A DNA stretch of 64,000 bases from Isoptericola croceus (GTDB taxonomy: Bacteria > Actinomycetota > Actinomycetes > Actinomycetales > Cellulomonadaceae), in NCBI RefSeq assembly GCF_029382255.1, contig NZ_JARLLG010000004.1, positions 233,809 to 297,808 on the forward strand, written 5' to 3'. This document shows, piece by piece, positions 7,880-15,663 of this stretch; positions within the stretch are counted from its first letter, which is position 1, and each line of letters opens with the position of its first letter. The notes beneath the pieces were generated by a model. The model was given only the letters and a program-made list of their open reading frames with translations. It had not been told where the DNA came from and did no database searches. The translations under genes and the position numbers were made by a program.

Positions 7880-8838
7880 GTGCGCGGTCCGACGGCGGCG
7901 AGCAGCTCGCGGGCGAGGCGCGCCCGCCCGTCCGGCCCGCCCATGACCGTGTCGGTCACCAGCACCTCGAACCCGAGGTCCTCGATCGGCGCCGTCAGCG
8001 CGGCGTCGGCGGTGTCGATGACCATGACGTCCACGACGTCGGTGTAGAGCCGGGCGACGCCGAGCGCCGAGACCTCGTGCCCCAGCGTCTCGAGGATCTG
8101 CGCCGCCGGACCCTTTAGGGCACGGCCGCCCACGATCGGGCTCACCGCAACCCGGCGGGCGCGCGAGGCCCGCACGGCGTCGCGGACGCCGGGGACCGTC
8201 AGCACCGGCTCCACCGAGAGGAACGGGTTCGACGGCGCGACGACGAGCAGGTCCGTGCCCCCCACCGCGTCGAGCACGCCCGGAGCCGGGCCCGAGGTGC
8301 CGATCCCCTCGTAGGTCAGGTCGAGGACGGCGTCCGCGTGCTGCCGCCGCACGAAGTACTCCTGGAAGTCGAGCGTGCCCGACGGCGTGCTCACCCGGGT
8401 GCGCACCCGGTCGTCGGTGACCGGCAGCAGCCGGGCGCGCACACCCAGCGAGGCGGCCAGCGACCCCGTCGCGGCGCTCAACGGCTGCCCGTCCCGCAGC
8501 CGGGCCGTGCGGACGACGTGCGTGGCCAGGTCCTTGTCGCCGAGCGTGAACCACGTGTCCTCGCCGAGCCGTTCGAGCTGCGCCAGCGTCGTGTACGACT
8601 CGCCCGTCAGCCCCCAGCCGCGCTCCTCGTCGTTCAGGCCCGCCAGGGTGTACATCACGGTGTCCAGGTCGGGCGAGACGTGCAGGCCGTGCCGCTCGGT
8701 GTCGTCGCCCACGTTGACCACGCAGGTCAGGCCGCCACCGCCCGACGGAGCGCCGCCGTCGGGCAGCGCCAGCGCGAAGCCGTGCGCGAGCCGGGCGCCA
8801 CCGACGCCACCGGCCAGGACCGTCACCGAGATGCTCAC
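7876..8838 (-). CDS. cofD: 2-phospho-L-lactate transferase, F420 biosynthesis
   Basis: 320 residues. CofD/FbiA joins the lactyl-(or enolpyruvyl-)diphospho-guanosine made by CofC to the deazaflavin Fo. The N-terminal TVLAGGVGGARLAHGFA is the family's signature nucleotide-binding loop; VNVGDDTERHGLHVSPDLDT (Fo/metal binding) and LLVVAPSNPFLSVEPVL are further conserved blocks. It is first in a two-gene operon with cofC. The start is the ATG at 8838, 37 bp from the divergent gene at 8876. The partners for Fo synthesis and glutamylation are not in the window. Confidence 0.93.
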   Translation of the reverse strand: MSISVTVLAGGVGGARLAHGFALALPDGGAPSGGGGLTCVVNVGDDTERHGLHVSPDLDTVMYTLAGLNDEERGWGLTGESYTTLAQLERLGEDTWFTLGDKDLATHVVRTARLRDGQPLSAATGSLAASLGVRARLLPVTDDRVRTRVSTPSGTLDFQEYFVRRQHADAVLDLTYEGIGTSGPAPGVLDAVGGTDLLVVAPSNPFLSVEPVLTVPGVRDAVRASRARRVAVSPIVGGRALKGPAAQILETLGHEVSALGVARLYTDVVDVMVIDTADAALTAPIEDLGFEVLVTDTVMGGPDGRARLARELLAAVGPRT

Positions 8839-8863
8839 GCCCCGAGCCTAGACGCGCCGGGGG

Positions 8864-8869
8864 CATGAT
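8864..8869 (+). promoter_or_regulatory. -10 element of a leaderless promoter
   Basis: CATGAT ends 6 nt before the ATG at 8876, so transcription probably starts at the A of the start codon. No clear -35 is visible. Confidence 0.45.
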
Positions 8870-8875
8870 GGACCC

Positions 8876-9196
8876 ATGGCTGTCTTCGCATTCTCCGTCG
8901 CCCCGCTCGGCGTGGGCGAGTCCGTCGCGGGCCCCGTCGCCGAGGCCGTCCGCATCGTGCGTGAGTCCGGGCTGCCGCACCGGACCACGTCGATGTTCAC
9001 CGAGATCGAGGGGGAGTGGGACGAGGTGATGCCGGTGATCCAGCGCGCCACGGAGGCCGTCGGCGCGGGCGGTCACCGGGTCTCGCTGGTCCTCAAGGCG
9101 GACATCCGGCCGGGGTACACCGGCCAGCTCGATGCCAAGGTCCAGCGGGTCGAGGAGGCCCTCGCGGCGGACGAGGAGGCCGGCGGGCACGCGTGA
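8876..9196 (+). CDS. MTH1187/YkoF-type thiamine-binding family protein
   Basis: 106 residues with the compact ferredoxin-like pattern of the DUF77 family: FAFSVAPLGVGESVAGPVAEA, then SGLPHRTTSMFTEIEGEWDEVM and HRVSLVLKADIRPG. Related proteins bind thiamine or its hydroxymethylpyrimidine part and are thought to act as cytoplasmic carriers or sensors; this is family knowledge and not proven for this member. It appears to be a single-gene, leaderless transcript divergent from cofD. Confidence 0.8.
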   Translation: MAVFAFSVAPLGVGESVAGPVAEAVRIVRESGLPHRTTSMFTEIEGEWDEVMPVIQRATEAVGAGGHRVSLVLKADIRPGYTGQLDAKVQRVEEALAADEEAGGHA

Positions 9197-9301
9197 TCGT
9201 GGTCACTCACCTGGGGTGTTGCAGGTCACTGGACCTCGCGCCGTAGGCTATGCGGCACACGGCACCAGGTCGTGTGCGGCAACCGGGGAGAAGTCAGCAC
9301 G

Positions 9302-11017
9302 ATGCCACTGTTCGAGGTCGACGCCAGCAGGCCGCTCCTCGTCCAGTCCGGGCGCTCCGCGGGAGCCGTGGAGCCCGGGCTCGGGACGACGGCGCACCGC
9401 GTGGTGGACTCGCACATCGACGGGCTCCTCGGCGAGCAGATCTTCCCGGTCGCGCAGGGCGTGGGACCGGACGAGCCGCACCTGCTGGCCCTCGACGCCA
9501 CCGGCTCGCCCGTCGTGGTCGAGCTGGTCTCCGAGCTCGACCGGCCGGCGCTGACCCGTTCGCTGGACCATGCGGGCTGGGCCGGGCGCCTCACCCGCGG
9601 TGAGCTCGCCTCCCGGTACCACGGCGGCCCGAACGCCTTCCAGCGCGACGTGGCCGCGTTCTACGACTCCGTGCCGATCACCCGCTCCCAGCCGGGCCGG
9701 TCCAGTGCCCGCCTGATCATCATCTGCCAGGAGGCCGGCGAGGAGATCCTCAACGCCGTCGACTTCCTGCGCCAGCCCACGATGCCCGTCGAGGTGCTCA
9801 AGATGGGCGTGGTGCACAGCCAGGACGGGCGCCGGTTCGTCGACGTCTCCCCGCTGGTCATCCACCCCGCCTCCACCCCGGCGGCGCCGCGCCTTTCCGC
9901 TGCTGTGCCGCAGGAGGAGCTGCACGGCACCTCCGCGTCCCGCGGTGCCGAGCCGGAGTCCTTCGCCGAGGGCGTCCAGGTCGGCATCGCGCTGACCGGC
10001 AAGCAACCCGCGGTCGCGCAGCCCGGCGGCACGGGCTCGCCCGACCCGGCGCGGGGCGCGGCCCCCAGCCGCTCCGCACGGTCGCGCACCGACGCCGCCC
10101 GGGACACCGCCGAGCAGGCGCCGGCGCAGCGCACCCGCGCCGGACGGCGTGCCGCGGCGGGTGCCTCGAGCCTGTCGCTCCCGGCGGTCCGGGCCGAGCT
10201 TCCGCAGGACCCGCCTGCCCCGGCCCGGCGGGCGCCCGCACCGCCACCGCCGCCTCCGGCCCCGGAACCCGCCCCGCCCCGCCGTCGCTCGCGCAGGGAC
10301 CGCTTCACGTCGCAGCCCCCGCAGCCGACGCCGGAGCTGGCGGCCTTCACCGCGGCGTCGGCGGGCTCGGCGGAGGACCTCGACCTCGCGGAGCTGGCCC
10401 GGCGCACGACGACGTCGGCTGCCAGCACGGACACCCCTGGTCTGGGGGAGGACTTCGCGCGGTACACCGCCCCGGCGCTCGACCTGCCGGCACCGCGGGT
10501 CGAGTCCGCCGCGTCGCGTCGGGAGCCCGCACCGTGGGACCCGCCGGCGAACCGGTGGGAGGACCCGCTGAACGACCCGGCGCCGTACCGCTCCTCCGGG
10601 TGGGAGCCGTCCACGCCGAACAGCTGGACGAACGCCTCCGACGACCTGCCGCGCCTGGAGGTGCCGCCGCTGGAGGCGCCGTCGTACACGCCACCGCCCG
10701 ACCACGGGCTGTACGACACCGCCGAGCGCCCCCCGGTCGGCTTCGAGGACGAGGTGGACGGCGACCTGATCGCGCTCGCCGCCACGTTGCACCGCCCGAC
10801 GATGCTCGTGTGGTCGCGGCCACGACGTCGTCAGTACTTCGAGGCCGTGCTGCACCCGAACGGCGTCATCGAGCTGTCCGACGGCTCGCGCTTCCAGCAC
10901 CCGGACCATGCCGCCTCGGCGGCGTCCGGGACCCCCACCGACGACGGCTGGAACGTGTGGCACCTGGGCCCGGACGGGCCGTCGCTGCTGGACGCCTACC
11001 GCGCCCGGTTCGCCTGA
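9302..11017 (+). CDS. Large conserved hypothetical: nuclease-like N-terminus, Pro-rich middle, RAMA-like C-terminus
   Basis: 571 residues. Residues 1-200 resemble a PD-(D/E)XK fold: a helix with VVDSHIDGLLGEQIF, then HLLALDATGSPVVVELVSEL, where active enzymes usually have a lysine (ELK); here it is ELV, so catalysis may be lost. Residues ~206-490 are Pro/Ala/Arg-rich low complexity. Residues 496-571 (YFEAVLHPNGVIELSDGSRF, HAASAASG, DDGWNVWH) match the pattern of RAMA domains found with DNA methylases and restriction systems. The start at 9302 follows GGGGAGAAG. No methylase or partner lies nearby. Possible roles are DNA binding or anti-phage defence, both inferred. Confidence 0.7.
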   Translation: MPLFEVDASRPLLVQSGRSAGAVEPGLGTTAHRVVDSHIDGLLGEQIFPVAQGVGPDEPHLLALDATGSPVVVELVSELDRPALTRSLDHAGWAGRLTRGELASRYHGGPNAFQRDVAAFYDSVPITRSQPGRSSARLIIICQEAGEEILNAVDFLRQPTMPVEVLKMGVVHSQDGRRFVDVSPLVIHPASTPAAPRLSAAVPQEELHGTSASRGAEPESFAEGVQVGIALTGKQPAVAQPGGTGSPDPARGAAPSRSARSRTDAARDTAEQAPAQRTRAGRRAAAGASSLSLPAVRAELPQDPPAPARRAPAPPPPPPAPEPAPPRRRSRRDRFTSQPPQPTPELAAFTAASAGSAEDLDLAELARRTTTSAASTDTPGLGEDFARYTAPALDLPAPRVESAASRREPAPWDPPANRWEDPLNDPAPYRSSGWEPSTPNSWTNASDDLPRLEVPPLEAPSYTPPPDHGLYDTAERPPVGFEDEVDGDLIALAATLHRPTMLVWSRPRRRQYFEAVLHPNGVIELSDGSRFQHPDHAASAASGTPTDDGWNVWHLGPDGPSLLDAYRARFA

Positions 11018-11032
11018 CCCGCTCGGCAGCCG

Positions 11033-11992
11033 TCAGGGGACGACGACGATCTTGCCGGTCTGCTCGCCGGCTGCCATCCGGGCGAGACCCGCACCGACGT
11101 CGGGCAACGACACCTCGGAGTCGATGACCGGCCGCACGCCGGTCCGCGCGCAGAACCGCAGCAGCGCGGCCAGGTCCTCCCGTGAACCCATCGTCACGCC
11201 CTGCACGCGGATCTCGGAGAAGTACACCCGGGTCAGCTCGGCGGGGGACGCGTCGCCGCTGGTCGCGCCGCACACCACGATCACGCCGCCGGGCCGCACC
11301 GCACGGACCGAGTGCGCCCACGTGGCCTGGCCGACCGACTCGACGACGGCGTCGACGCGGTCCGGCAGCCGCTCACCGGGCGCGACGGCGTGGGCGGCGC
11401 CGAGCGCCAGCGCCCGCTCGCGCTTCGCCTCGTCCCGGGAGGTGGCGGTCACCTCGAGGCCGGCGGCCGCACCCAGGACGATCACCGCGGTGGCGACCCC
11501 GCCCCCGGCCCCTTGGACGAGCACCCGGTCGCCCGGCCCCAGCGCCGCCGCGCCGAACAGCATCCGGTAGGCGGTGAGCCACGCCGTCGGCAGGCACGCC
11601 GCCTCGGCGAAGGTCAGCTCCGCGGGCTTGGGCACGAGGTTGGCCGTGGGGACGGCGACACGCTCGGCGAGCGTGCCCGGGTACCGCTCGGACAGCAGGG
11701 ACCGGCGCTCGTGGGGCCCGACGCCGTGGCCGTCCGCACCGACGACCCCGTGCAGCACGACCTCCTTGCCGTCGGGCGTGACACCGGCTGCGTCCGTGCC
11801 GAGGATCATCGGCAGCTGTTCCTCGCGCAGCCCGACGCCGCGCAGCGACCACAGGTCGTGGTGGTTGAGGCTTGCGGCCCGGACCTCCACGGTGGTCCAG
11901 TGCTCCCGCTCGGCGGGCTCTGGACGGTCGGTGACCTCCAGGCCCTGGAGCGGGGCGTCGGGGCTGAAGCGGGCGACAGTGGCGGCAAGCAT
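11033..11992 (-). CDS. Zinc-type alcohol dehydrogenase-like / quinone oxidoreductase family protein
   Basis: 319 residues, medium-chain dehydrogenase/reductase. The N-terminal GroES-like part carries LNHHDLWSLRG and PMILGTDAAG; the Rossmann part carries the NADPH motif VLVQGAGGGVATAVIVLGAA and ATSRDEAKRERALALGA. The structural-zinc cysteine cluster of classical alcohol dehydrogenases is absent, favouring a quinone-oxidoreductase-like enzyme. I use ATG 11992 (MLAATVARFSP) because the longer frame upstream is Arg-rich and opposes the gene at 12068. It ends 15 bp from the stop of the convergent 9302 gene. Confidence 0.85.
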   Translation of the reverse strand: MLAATVARFSPDAPLQGLEVTDRPEPAEREHWTTVEVRAASLNHHDLWSLRGVGLREEQLPMILGTDAAGVTPDGKEVVLHGVVGADGHGVGPHERRSLLSERYPGTLAERVAVPTANLVPKPAELTFAEAACLPTAWLTAYRMLFGAAALGPGDRVLVQGAGGGVATAVIVLGAAAGLEVTATSRDEAKRERALALGAAHAVAPGERLPDRVDAVVESVGQATWAHSVRAVRPGGVIVVCGATSGDASPAELTRVYFSEIRVQGVTMGSREDLAALLRFCARTGVRPVIDSEVSLPDVGAGLARMAAGEQTGKIVVVP

Positions 11993-12055
11993 GGTCCCAA
12001 CGTACGTGCCGGTGCCGAGTGCCACCCCGTGGACTCTCCGACCGGCGGGGGATCG

Positions 12056-12061
12056 TAGGCT
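12056..12061 (+). promoter_or_regulatory. -10 element of a leaderless promoter
   Basis: TAGGCT, then 6 nt, then GTG at 12068. The same layout is seen before lysS, senX3 and cysS, which supports a genuine gene start here. Confidence 0.45.
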
Positions 12062-12067
12062 GTCGCC

Positions 12068-12570
12068 GTGCCTGCCGCGCCGTTCGTCATCGACGTCTCC
12101 CCGCACCTCACCGTGACCGGCGCTGCGGTCCTGGACGGATCAGTGCCGTCAGCGGACGTCGCCGTACGGCTGCACGGCCTGCTGGCGGGCGAGCGGCTCG
12201 TCGCCGGCGGCGGTACGACGGCCGGCGCGTGCTGGAGACCCTGCTGCAGGTCGCCGAGGACGGCGTCAGAGGACTGAGCCCGCTCGGTTCCCGCCCCGGC
12301 CCGGTCATCGGCTCGATCGAGCGTGCCGAGGCGCTGCTGGCGCGGCATCCCCGCGCGGCGTACGCGTTCGCGGCGGCGGAGGCCCTGCTCGGCGTGGCGA
12401 CGGCGGTGGCCGGCACCCGTTCCCGTGGTGCCCGGCGGACGGCCGCCGTGCTGGGCGGTCTGCTGCTGGTCGTTGACGCCGCGGTCGATGCGACCGTGAT
12501 CACCAGGCGCCGACGTCAGGCCGACCCGACGTCGAACATCCAGGAGATCCCGAACCGGTCGGTCAGCTGA
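12068..12570 (+). pseudogene. Small membrane protein gene, apparently frameshifted
   Basis: A leaderless-type start (GTG 12068) opens a plausible frame (PAAPFVIDVSPHLTVTGAA to GERLVAGGG), which then degenerates into Cys/Arg-rich residues and stops at 12277. From about 12214 the +1 frame becomes protein-like (VLETLLQVAEDGVRGLSPLG) and runs to 12570. It contains two hydrophobic helices (YAFAAAEALLGVATAVAG and AAVLGGLLLVVDAAVDATVI) followed by RRRR. The simplest reading is one gene with a frameshift near 12205-12225, real or a sequencing error. The 3' end overlaps the convergent VOC gene by 55 bp. No family recognised. Confidence 0.45.
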
Positions 12571-12935
12571 CCGTAGTGGTCGCCCCAGGGGGCCTGCTCG
12601 AACGGCAGGACGTCGGTCGCCCCCTCGAGCAGCGCGCTGATCACCCCCCGGACGTACTCCATGTCCTCCGGGCCGCCCGTGAGCGCCACGGTCACGCCTG
12701 ACGTCGCGGCGACATATGGCATGGACGACGGCGAGTCCGCGGCCATGAGGACGAGCCCGCCGGGCGTCTCGAGCTGCCCGTGCATGACGAGCTGTTCCTC
12801 CGCCGGGTCCTCGACCATGCCGGGCACGGAGCCGAACGTCGTGATCTCGAGGTCCCCACCGAGTGCCGACCGGTAGAACTCCAGCGCTTCCCGGGCCCGG
12901 CCGGCGAAGCTGAGGTACGGGTTGAGGCGAGCCAT
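12516..12935 (-). CDS. VOC (glyoxalase/PhnB-like) family protein
   Basis: 139 residues. Starts MARLNPYLSFAGRAREALEFYRSAL, the usual opening of PhnB-like vicinal-oxygen-chelate proteins, and ends with the hallmark WGDHYGQLTDRFGISWMF. These fold as paired beta-alpha-beta-beta-beta units and form metal or ligand pockets; many members have no proven activity. The lysine-poor helix and lack of clear metal triads mean no substrate can be named. It stands alone between a membrane-protein pseudogene (convergent) and metX (same strand, 82 bp further on). Confidence 0.82.
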   Translation of the reverse strand: MARLNPYLSFAGRAREALEFYRSALGGDLEITTFGSVPGMVEDPAEEQLVMHGQLETPGGLVLMAADSPSSMPYVAATSGVTVALTGGPEDMEYVRGVISALLEGATDVLPFEQAPWGDHYGQLTDRFGISWMFDVGSA

Positions 12936-13016
12936 GGTTGTCTCCTTGACGAGGGCTGACGGCCGCCGTCGCCGACGTCCGGCACCATGGTGTCTCCGCG
13001 CCGCCGCGCTCGCGCG

Positions 13017-14270
13017 CTATGCGGGTGGTGCGGGCACCACCTCGGTGAGGAAGTCCCGGAGCAGCGGTCCTGTCTGGTCGTGCTCGAGCAGGAAGCCGTC
13101 GTGCCCGAAGTCCGAGGTGATGATGCGCAGCGCCCCGGCGTCCGGGATGCCGGCGGCGATCCGCTCGGCCTGCGCGGGCGGGAACAGCCGGTCGCTGTCG
13201 ACCGCGACGACGAGAGCGCGCGCGGTGATCTGGGACAGGGCGGCCTCGACGCCACCGCGGTCGCGGCCGAGGTCGTGCGTCATCATCGTCTCGGTCAGGC
13301 GCAGGTAGGAGTTGGCGTCGAACCGGCGGGCGAGCTTGTCCCCGTGGTGGTCGAGGTAGGACTGCACGGCGAAGCGTCCGTCGTCGAACGGGTCCTCGCC
13401 GCCCTGCGGCAGGCGCCCGAACCGCTCGTCGAGCTCGAGGGCGGTGCGGTAGGTCGTGTGGGCGATCTGCCGGGCGAGGGCCAGCCCGGCGTGCGGCCCC
13501 TCGCCGTCGGGGGCGTCGTAGTAGTCGCCGCCGTTCCAGCGGGGGTCGGCGCGGATGGCACCGAGCTGCGGGTGGGCCCAGGCGATCTGGTCGCCGGAGG
13601 ACTGGGCGGCGGTGGCGATGGCGGCGAGGGATCGGACGTCGACGCCCGCCTCGGGTCCGAGCACCGCCCACTCCAGCACGCGCATGCCGCCCATGGAGGC
13701 TCCCACCACCGAGGCCCAGGAGTCGATGCCGAGCGTGCGGCTGAGCTCGATCTCCACGGCGACCTGGTCGCGGGTGGTGATGCGCGGGAACCGGCCGCCC
13801 CAGGGGCGGCCGTCGGGGGCGGTGGAGGACGGTCCGGTGGTGCCCTGGCAGCCGCCCAGCACGTTGGGGACGACCACGAAGTACCGGTCGGTGTCGATCG
13901 GTGCACCGGGCCCGATCATGGGTTCCCACCAGCCGGCCGTGAGCTGACCGGGTCCGGCTGGTCCGCGGACGTGGGCGTCGCCGGTGAGGGCGTGGAGGAT
14001 CAGGACGGCGTTCGAGCCGTCGGGGGCGAGCTCGCCGTACGTCTCGTAGGCGACGCGGACGTCCGGCAGGCGGCCGCCGGCCTCGAGGTCGAAGGTGCCG
14101 ACGTCGGCGAACCGGCGGTCCGCGACCGGGTCGCCGTCGCGCCAGGCGCCCGACGCCGGGACCGGCGCGTCGGGGGTGCGGCGGGCGGTGCGAGGGTGGG
14201 GTCGGGGTGCTGTCTCGGGTGCTGTCGGTGCGGCGTCGGGCCTCGTGCTGCTGGTCGGCGTCGGGGTCAT
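13017..14270 (-). CDS. metX: Homoserine O-acetyltransferase
   Basis: 417 residues, alpha/beta-hydrolase fold, first dedicated step of methionine synthesis (acetyl-CoA + L-homoserine). Landmarks: VAYETYGELAPDGSNAVLIL, HALTGDAHV, GGCQGTTGPSS, and the nucleophile elbow VVGASMGGMRVLEWA; the triad is completed by Asp in VAVDSDRLFPP and His in SDFGHDGFLLE. An Ala/Pro/Arg-rich N-terminal extension of ~45 residues precedes the domain. The ATG at 14270 has AGGAGAGACG. The ~170-bp leader carries a short leader ORF (14372-14395). No metY neighbour lies downstream. Confidence 0.93.
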   Translation of the reverse strand: MTPTPTSSTRPDAAPTAPETAPRPHPRTARRTPDAPVPASGAWRDGDPVADRRFADVGTFDLEAGGRLPDVRVAYETYGELAPDGSNAVLILHALTGDAHVRGPAGPGQLTAGWWEPMIGPGAPIDTDRYFVVVPNVLGGCQGTTGPSSTAPDGRPWGGRFPRITTRDQVAVEIELSRTLGIDSWASVVGASMGGMRVLEWAVLGPEAGVDVRSLAAIATAAQSSGDQIAWAHPQLGAIRADPRWNGGDYYDAPDGEGPHAGLALARQIAHTTYRTALELDERFGRLPQGGEDPFDDGRFAVQSYLDHHGDKLARRFDANSYLRLTETMMTHDLGRDRGGVEAALSQITARALVVAVDSDRLFPPAQAERIAAGIPDAGALRIITSDFGHDGFLLEHDQTGPLLRDFLTEVVPAPPA

Positions 14271-14371
14271 CGTCTCTCCTGGCTGCGGTCTCCGGCGGGT
14301 GCGGTGGGGCGGGCGCACACGGCGTGGGGCTGCCCGGTGCGTGGCCGCAGGCAGGCGACGGTGCGCGGTGG

Positions 14372-14395
14372 TCAGCTGCGCATTCGACGAGTCAT
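14372..14395 (-). CDS. Putative 7-residue leader peptide upstream of metX
   Basis: Seven codons (MTRRMRS, stop TGA) begin 125 nt upstream of metX. A -10-like TACCGT (14408-14403) lies 7 nt before the ATG, so the mRNA probably begins with this start codon. It contains two methionine codons in seven, which would suit translation-linked control of a methionine gene; no terminator/antiterminator pair was worked out. Inference only. Confidence 0.35.
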   Translation of the reverse strand: MTRRMRS

Positions 14396-14439
14396 GCGCT
14401 CGACGGTAGACCCCCGGTAGGGACGCCGCCCAGCGGATC

Positions 14440-14805
14440 TCACGATGCGGGACCATATTCTGAGACGGTGCTCGCCTCGACCGGCGCGATGAACCGTTCG
14501 CTCCACCGCCCGAGCTGGACGGCGATGCCGGCGAGCTCACGGCCGGCCTCCGTGAGCTCGTACGTCACACGCGGTGGCACCTCGGGGAACACGGTCCGGA
14601 CGACGACCCCGTCGGTCTCCAGGGACCGGAGCTGGCGCGTGAGGGTCTTGGCAGAGACCGGGCCCACCGCGCGCTGCAGCTCCCCGAACCGCAGCGGACC
14701 ACCGGACAGCTTCCACACGGTGGTCAGCTTCCAGTCGCCGCCGGCGACCGCGACCCCCACCTCGATCGGGCACACCTCCAGAGCGCGTCGCACCGCATCC
14801 CGCAT
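14440..14805 (-). CDS. HxlR-family winged-helix transcriptional regulator
   Basis: 121 residues. It shows the HxlR plan: CPIEVGVAVAGGDWKLTTVW, GPLRFGELQRAVGPVSAKTL, LTRQLRSLETDGVVVRTVFP and the wing PPRVTYELTEAGREL. HxlR proteins sense quinones, aldehydes or redox state through the N-terminal cysteine (present in CPIEV) and typically repress a divergent oxidoreductase. That is the arrangement here, with the flavodoxin-like gene at 14890. ATG 14805 is preferred (GTGAGGACGGC ahead of it); the longer frame upstream is low-quality sequence. A palindromic operator candidate lies in the 84-bp gap. Confidence 0.88.
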   Translation of the reverse strand: MRDAVRRALEVCPIEVGVAVAGGDWKLTTVWKLSGGPLRFGELQRAVGPVSAKTLTRQLRSLETDGVVVRTVFPEVPPRVTYELTEAGRELAGIAVQLGRWSERFIAPVEASTVSEYGPAS

Positions 14806-14845
14806 GCCGTCCTCACTTTCCCTGACGTCGCTTGGTGACAAGAAT

Positions 14846-14883
14846 GACCGTACTACCGCACAACGATGATTGTGCCTACGGTC
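14846..14883. promoter_or_regulatory. Candidate HxlR operator (nested inverted repeats)
   Basis: GACCGTA (14846-14852) pairs with TACGGTC (14877-14883), and inside these GCACAA (14858-14863) pairs with TTGTGC (14870-14875). This lies between the divergent HxlR and oxidoreductase genes and ends 7 bp before the start at 14890, an ideal place for repression. Confidence 0.55.
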
Positions 14884-14889
14884 GCAACC

Positions 14890-15654
14890 ATGCAAGCACT
14901 CATCGTCTCGGCCGCTCCCGCGGCGAGCTCCCTGACCGCAGACCTCGCCGCCGTCGCCGGCTCGACGCTCCGTGAGCAGGGGCACGAGGTCGTCCTCCTC
15001 GACCTCGCGCTACTCGACTGGCACCCCGCCGTCCGGCCGTCCGACTACGGCGTGGAAGAGCTGACCGCACCGGTGGGGAAGCACGCCGTGGACGCGGCGG
15101 CGTCCGGCAGCCTGGCCCCGGAGGTCCGCCGTCACCAGGAGCTCCTGCGCCGGGCGGACCTCGTCGTCCTCGTCTTCCCGCTGTGGTGGGCGGGCATGCC
15201 GGCGATCCTCAAGGGCTGGGTCGACCGGGTCTTCACGCAGGGCTTCGCCTACGGTCTGCGGGACCAGCAGGGGAACCCGCGCAAGTACGGCGACGGCGCC
15301 TTTGCCGGCAAGAAGGGGCTGGTCGTCACGACGGCGGGCGACCGGGCCGAGGCCTTCGGGCCGCGGGGGGTGAACGGCCACATCGACGACCTGCTGTTCC
15401 CGATCAACCACGGCATCTTCTGGTACACGGGCATCGAGCCCCTGCCGCCGCTGACCCTGCTCGGCGTGGACTCCCCGGTCTGGGCCGGCATCGAGGACGC
15501 CCGGGCGCAGGTCCGCAAGCGGTTCGAGAACCTCGCCACCGACGAACCGTTGCCGTACCGGCGGCTCCTCGACGACTACGACGCGGAGCGCCGGCTGCTC
15601 GACGAGCACGCGCCGGGCCGCAGCGACCTGGCGATCCACCGGCGCCCCGCGTAG
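14890..15654 (+). CDS. Flavodoxin-like NAD(P)H dehydrogenase (quinone) family protein
   Basis: 254 residues. The flavodoxin-like fold of NQO1/MdaB/YwrO enzymes: QALIVSAAPAASSLTADLAA (FMN/FAD phosphate loop), DLVVLVFPLWWAGMPAILKG (isoalloxazine loop), WVDRVFTQGFAYGL and KKGLVVTTAGDRAEAFGPRG. It probably performs two-electron reduction of quinones, matching regulation by HxlR. I start at ATG 14890 because homology begins with MQALIV; the upstream ATG 14866 lies within the proposed operator. Confidence 0.87.
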   Translation: MQALIVSAAPAASSLTADLAAVAGSTLREQGHEVVLLDLALLDWHPAVRPSDYGVEELTAPVGKHAVDAAASGSLAPEVRRHQELLRRADLVVLVFPLWWAGMPAILKGWVDRVFTQGFAYGLRDQQGNPRKYGDGAFAGKKGLVVTTAGDRAEAFGPRGVNGHIDDLLFPINHGIFWYTGIEPLPPLTLLGVDSPVWAGIEDARAQVRKRFENLATDEPLPYRRLLDDYDAERRLLDEHAPGRSDLAIHRRPA

Positions 15655-15663
15655 TCCCTACGC

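Noticed and set aside
12019-12213. Reading the membrane protein from an upstream start in the second frame
   Set aside because: The N-terminal ~65 residues in that frame are Arg/Pro shadow sequence, whereas the other frame has a proper promoter and start.
14271-14440. SAM riboswitch in the metX leader
   Set aside because: I could not recognise the conserved core of SAM-I, SAM-II or SAM-IV; the short leader ORF explains the region better. A covariance-model search would decide.
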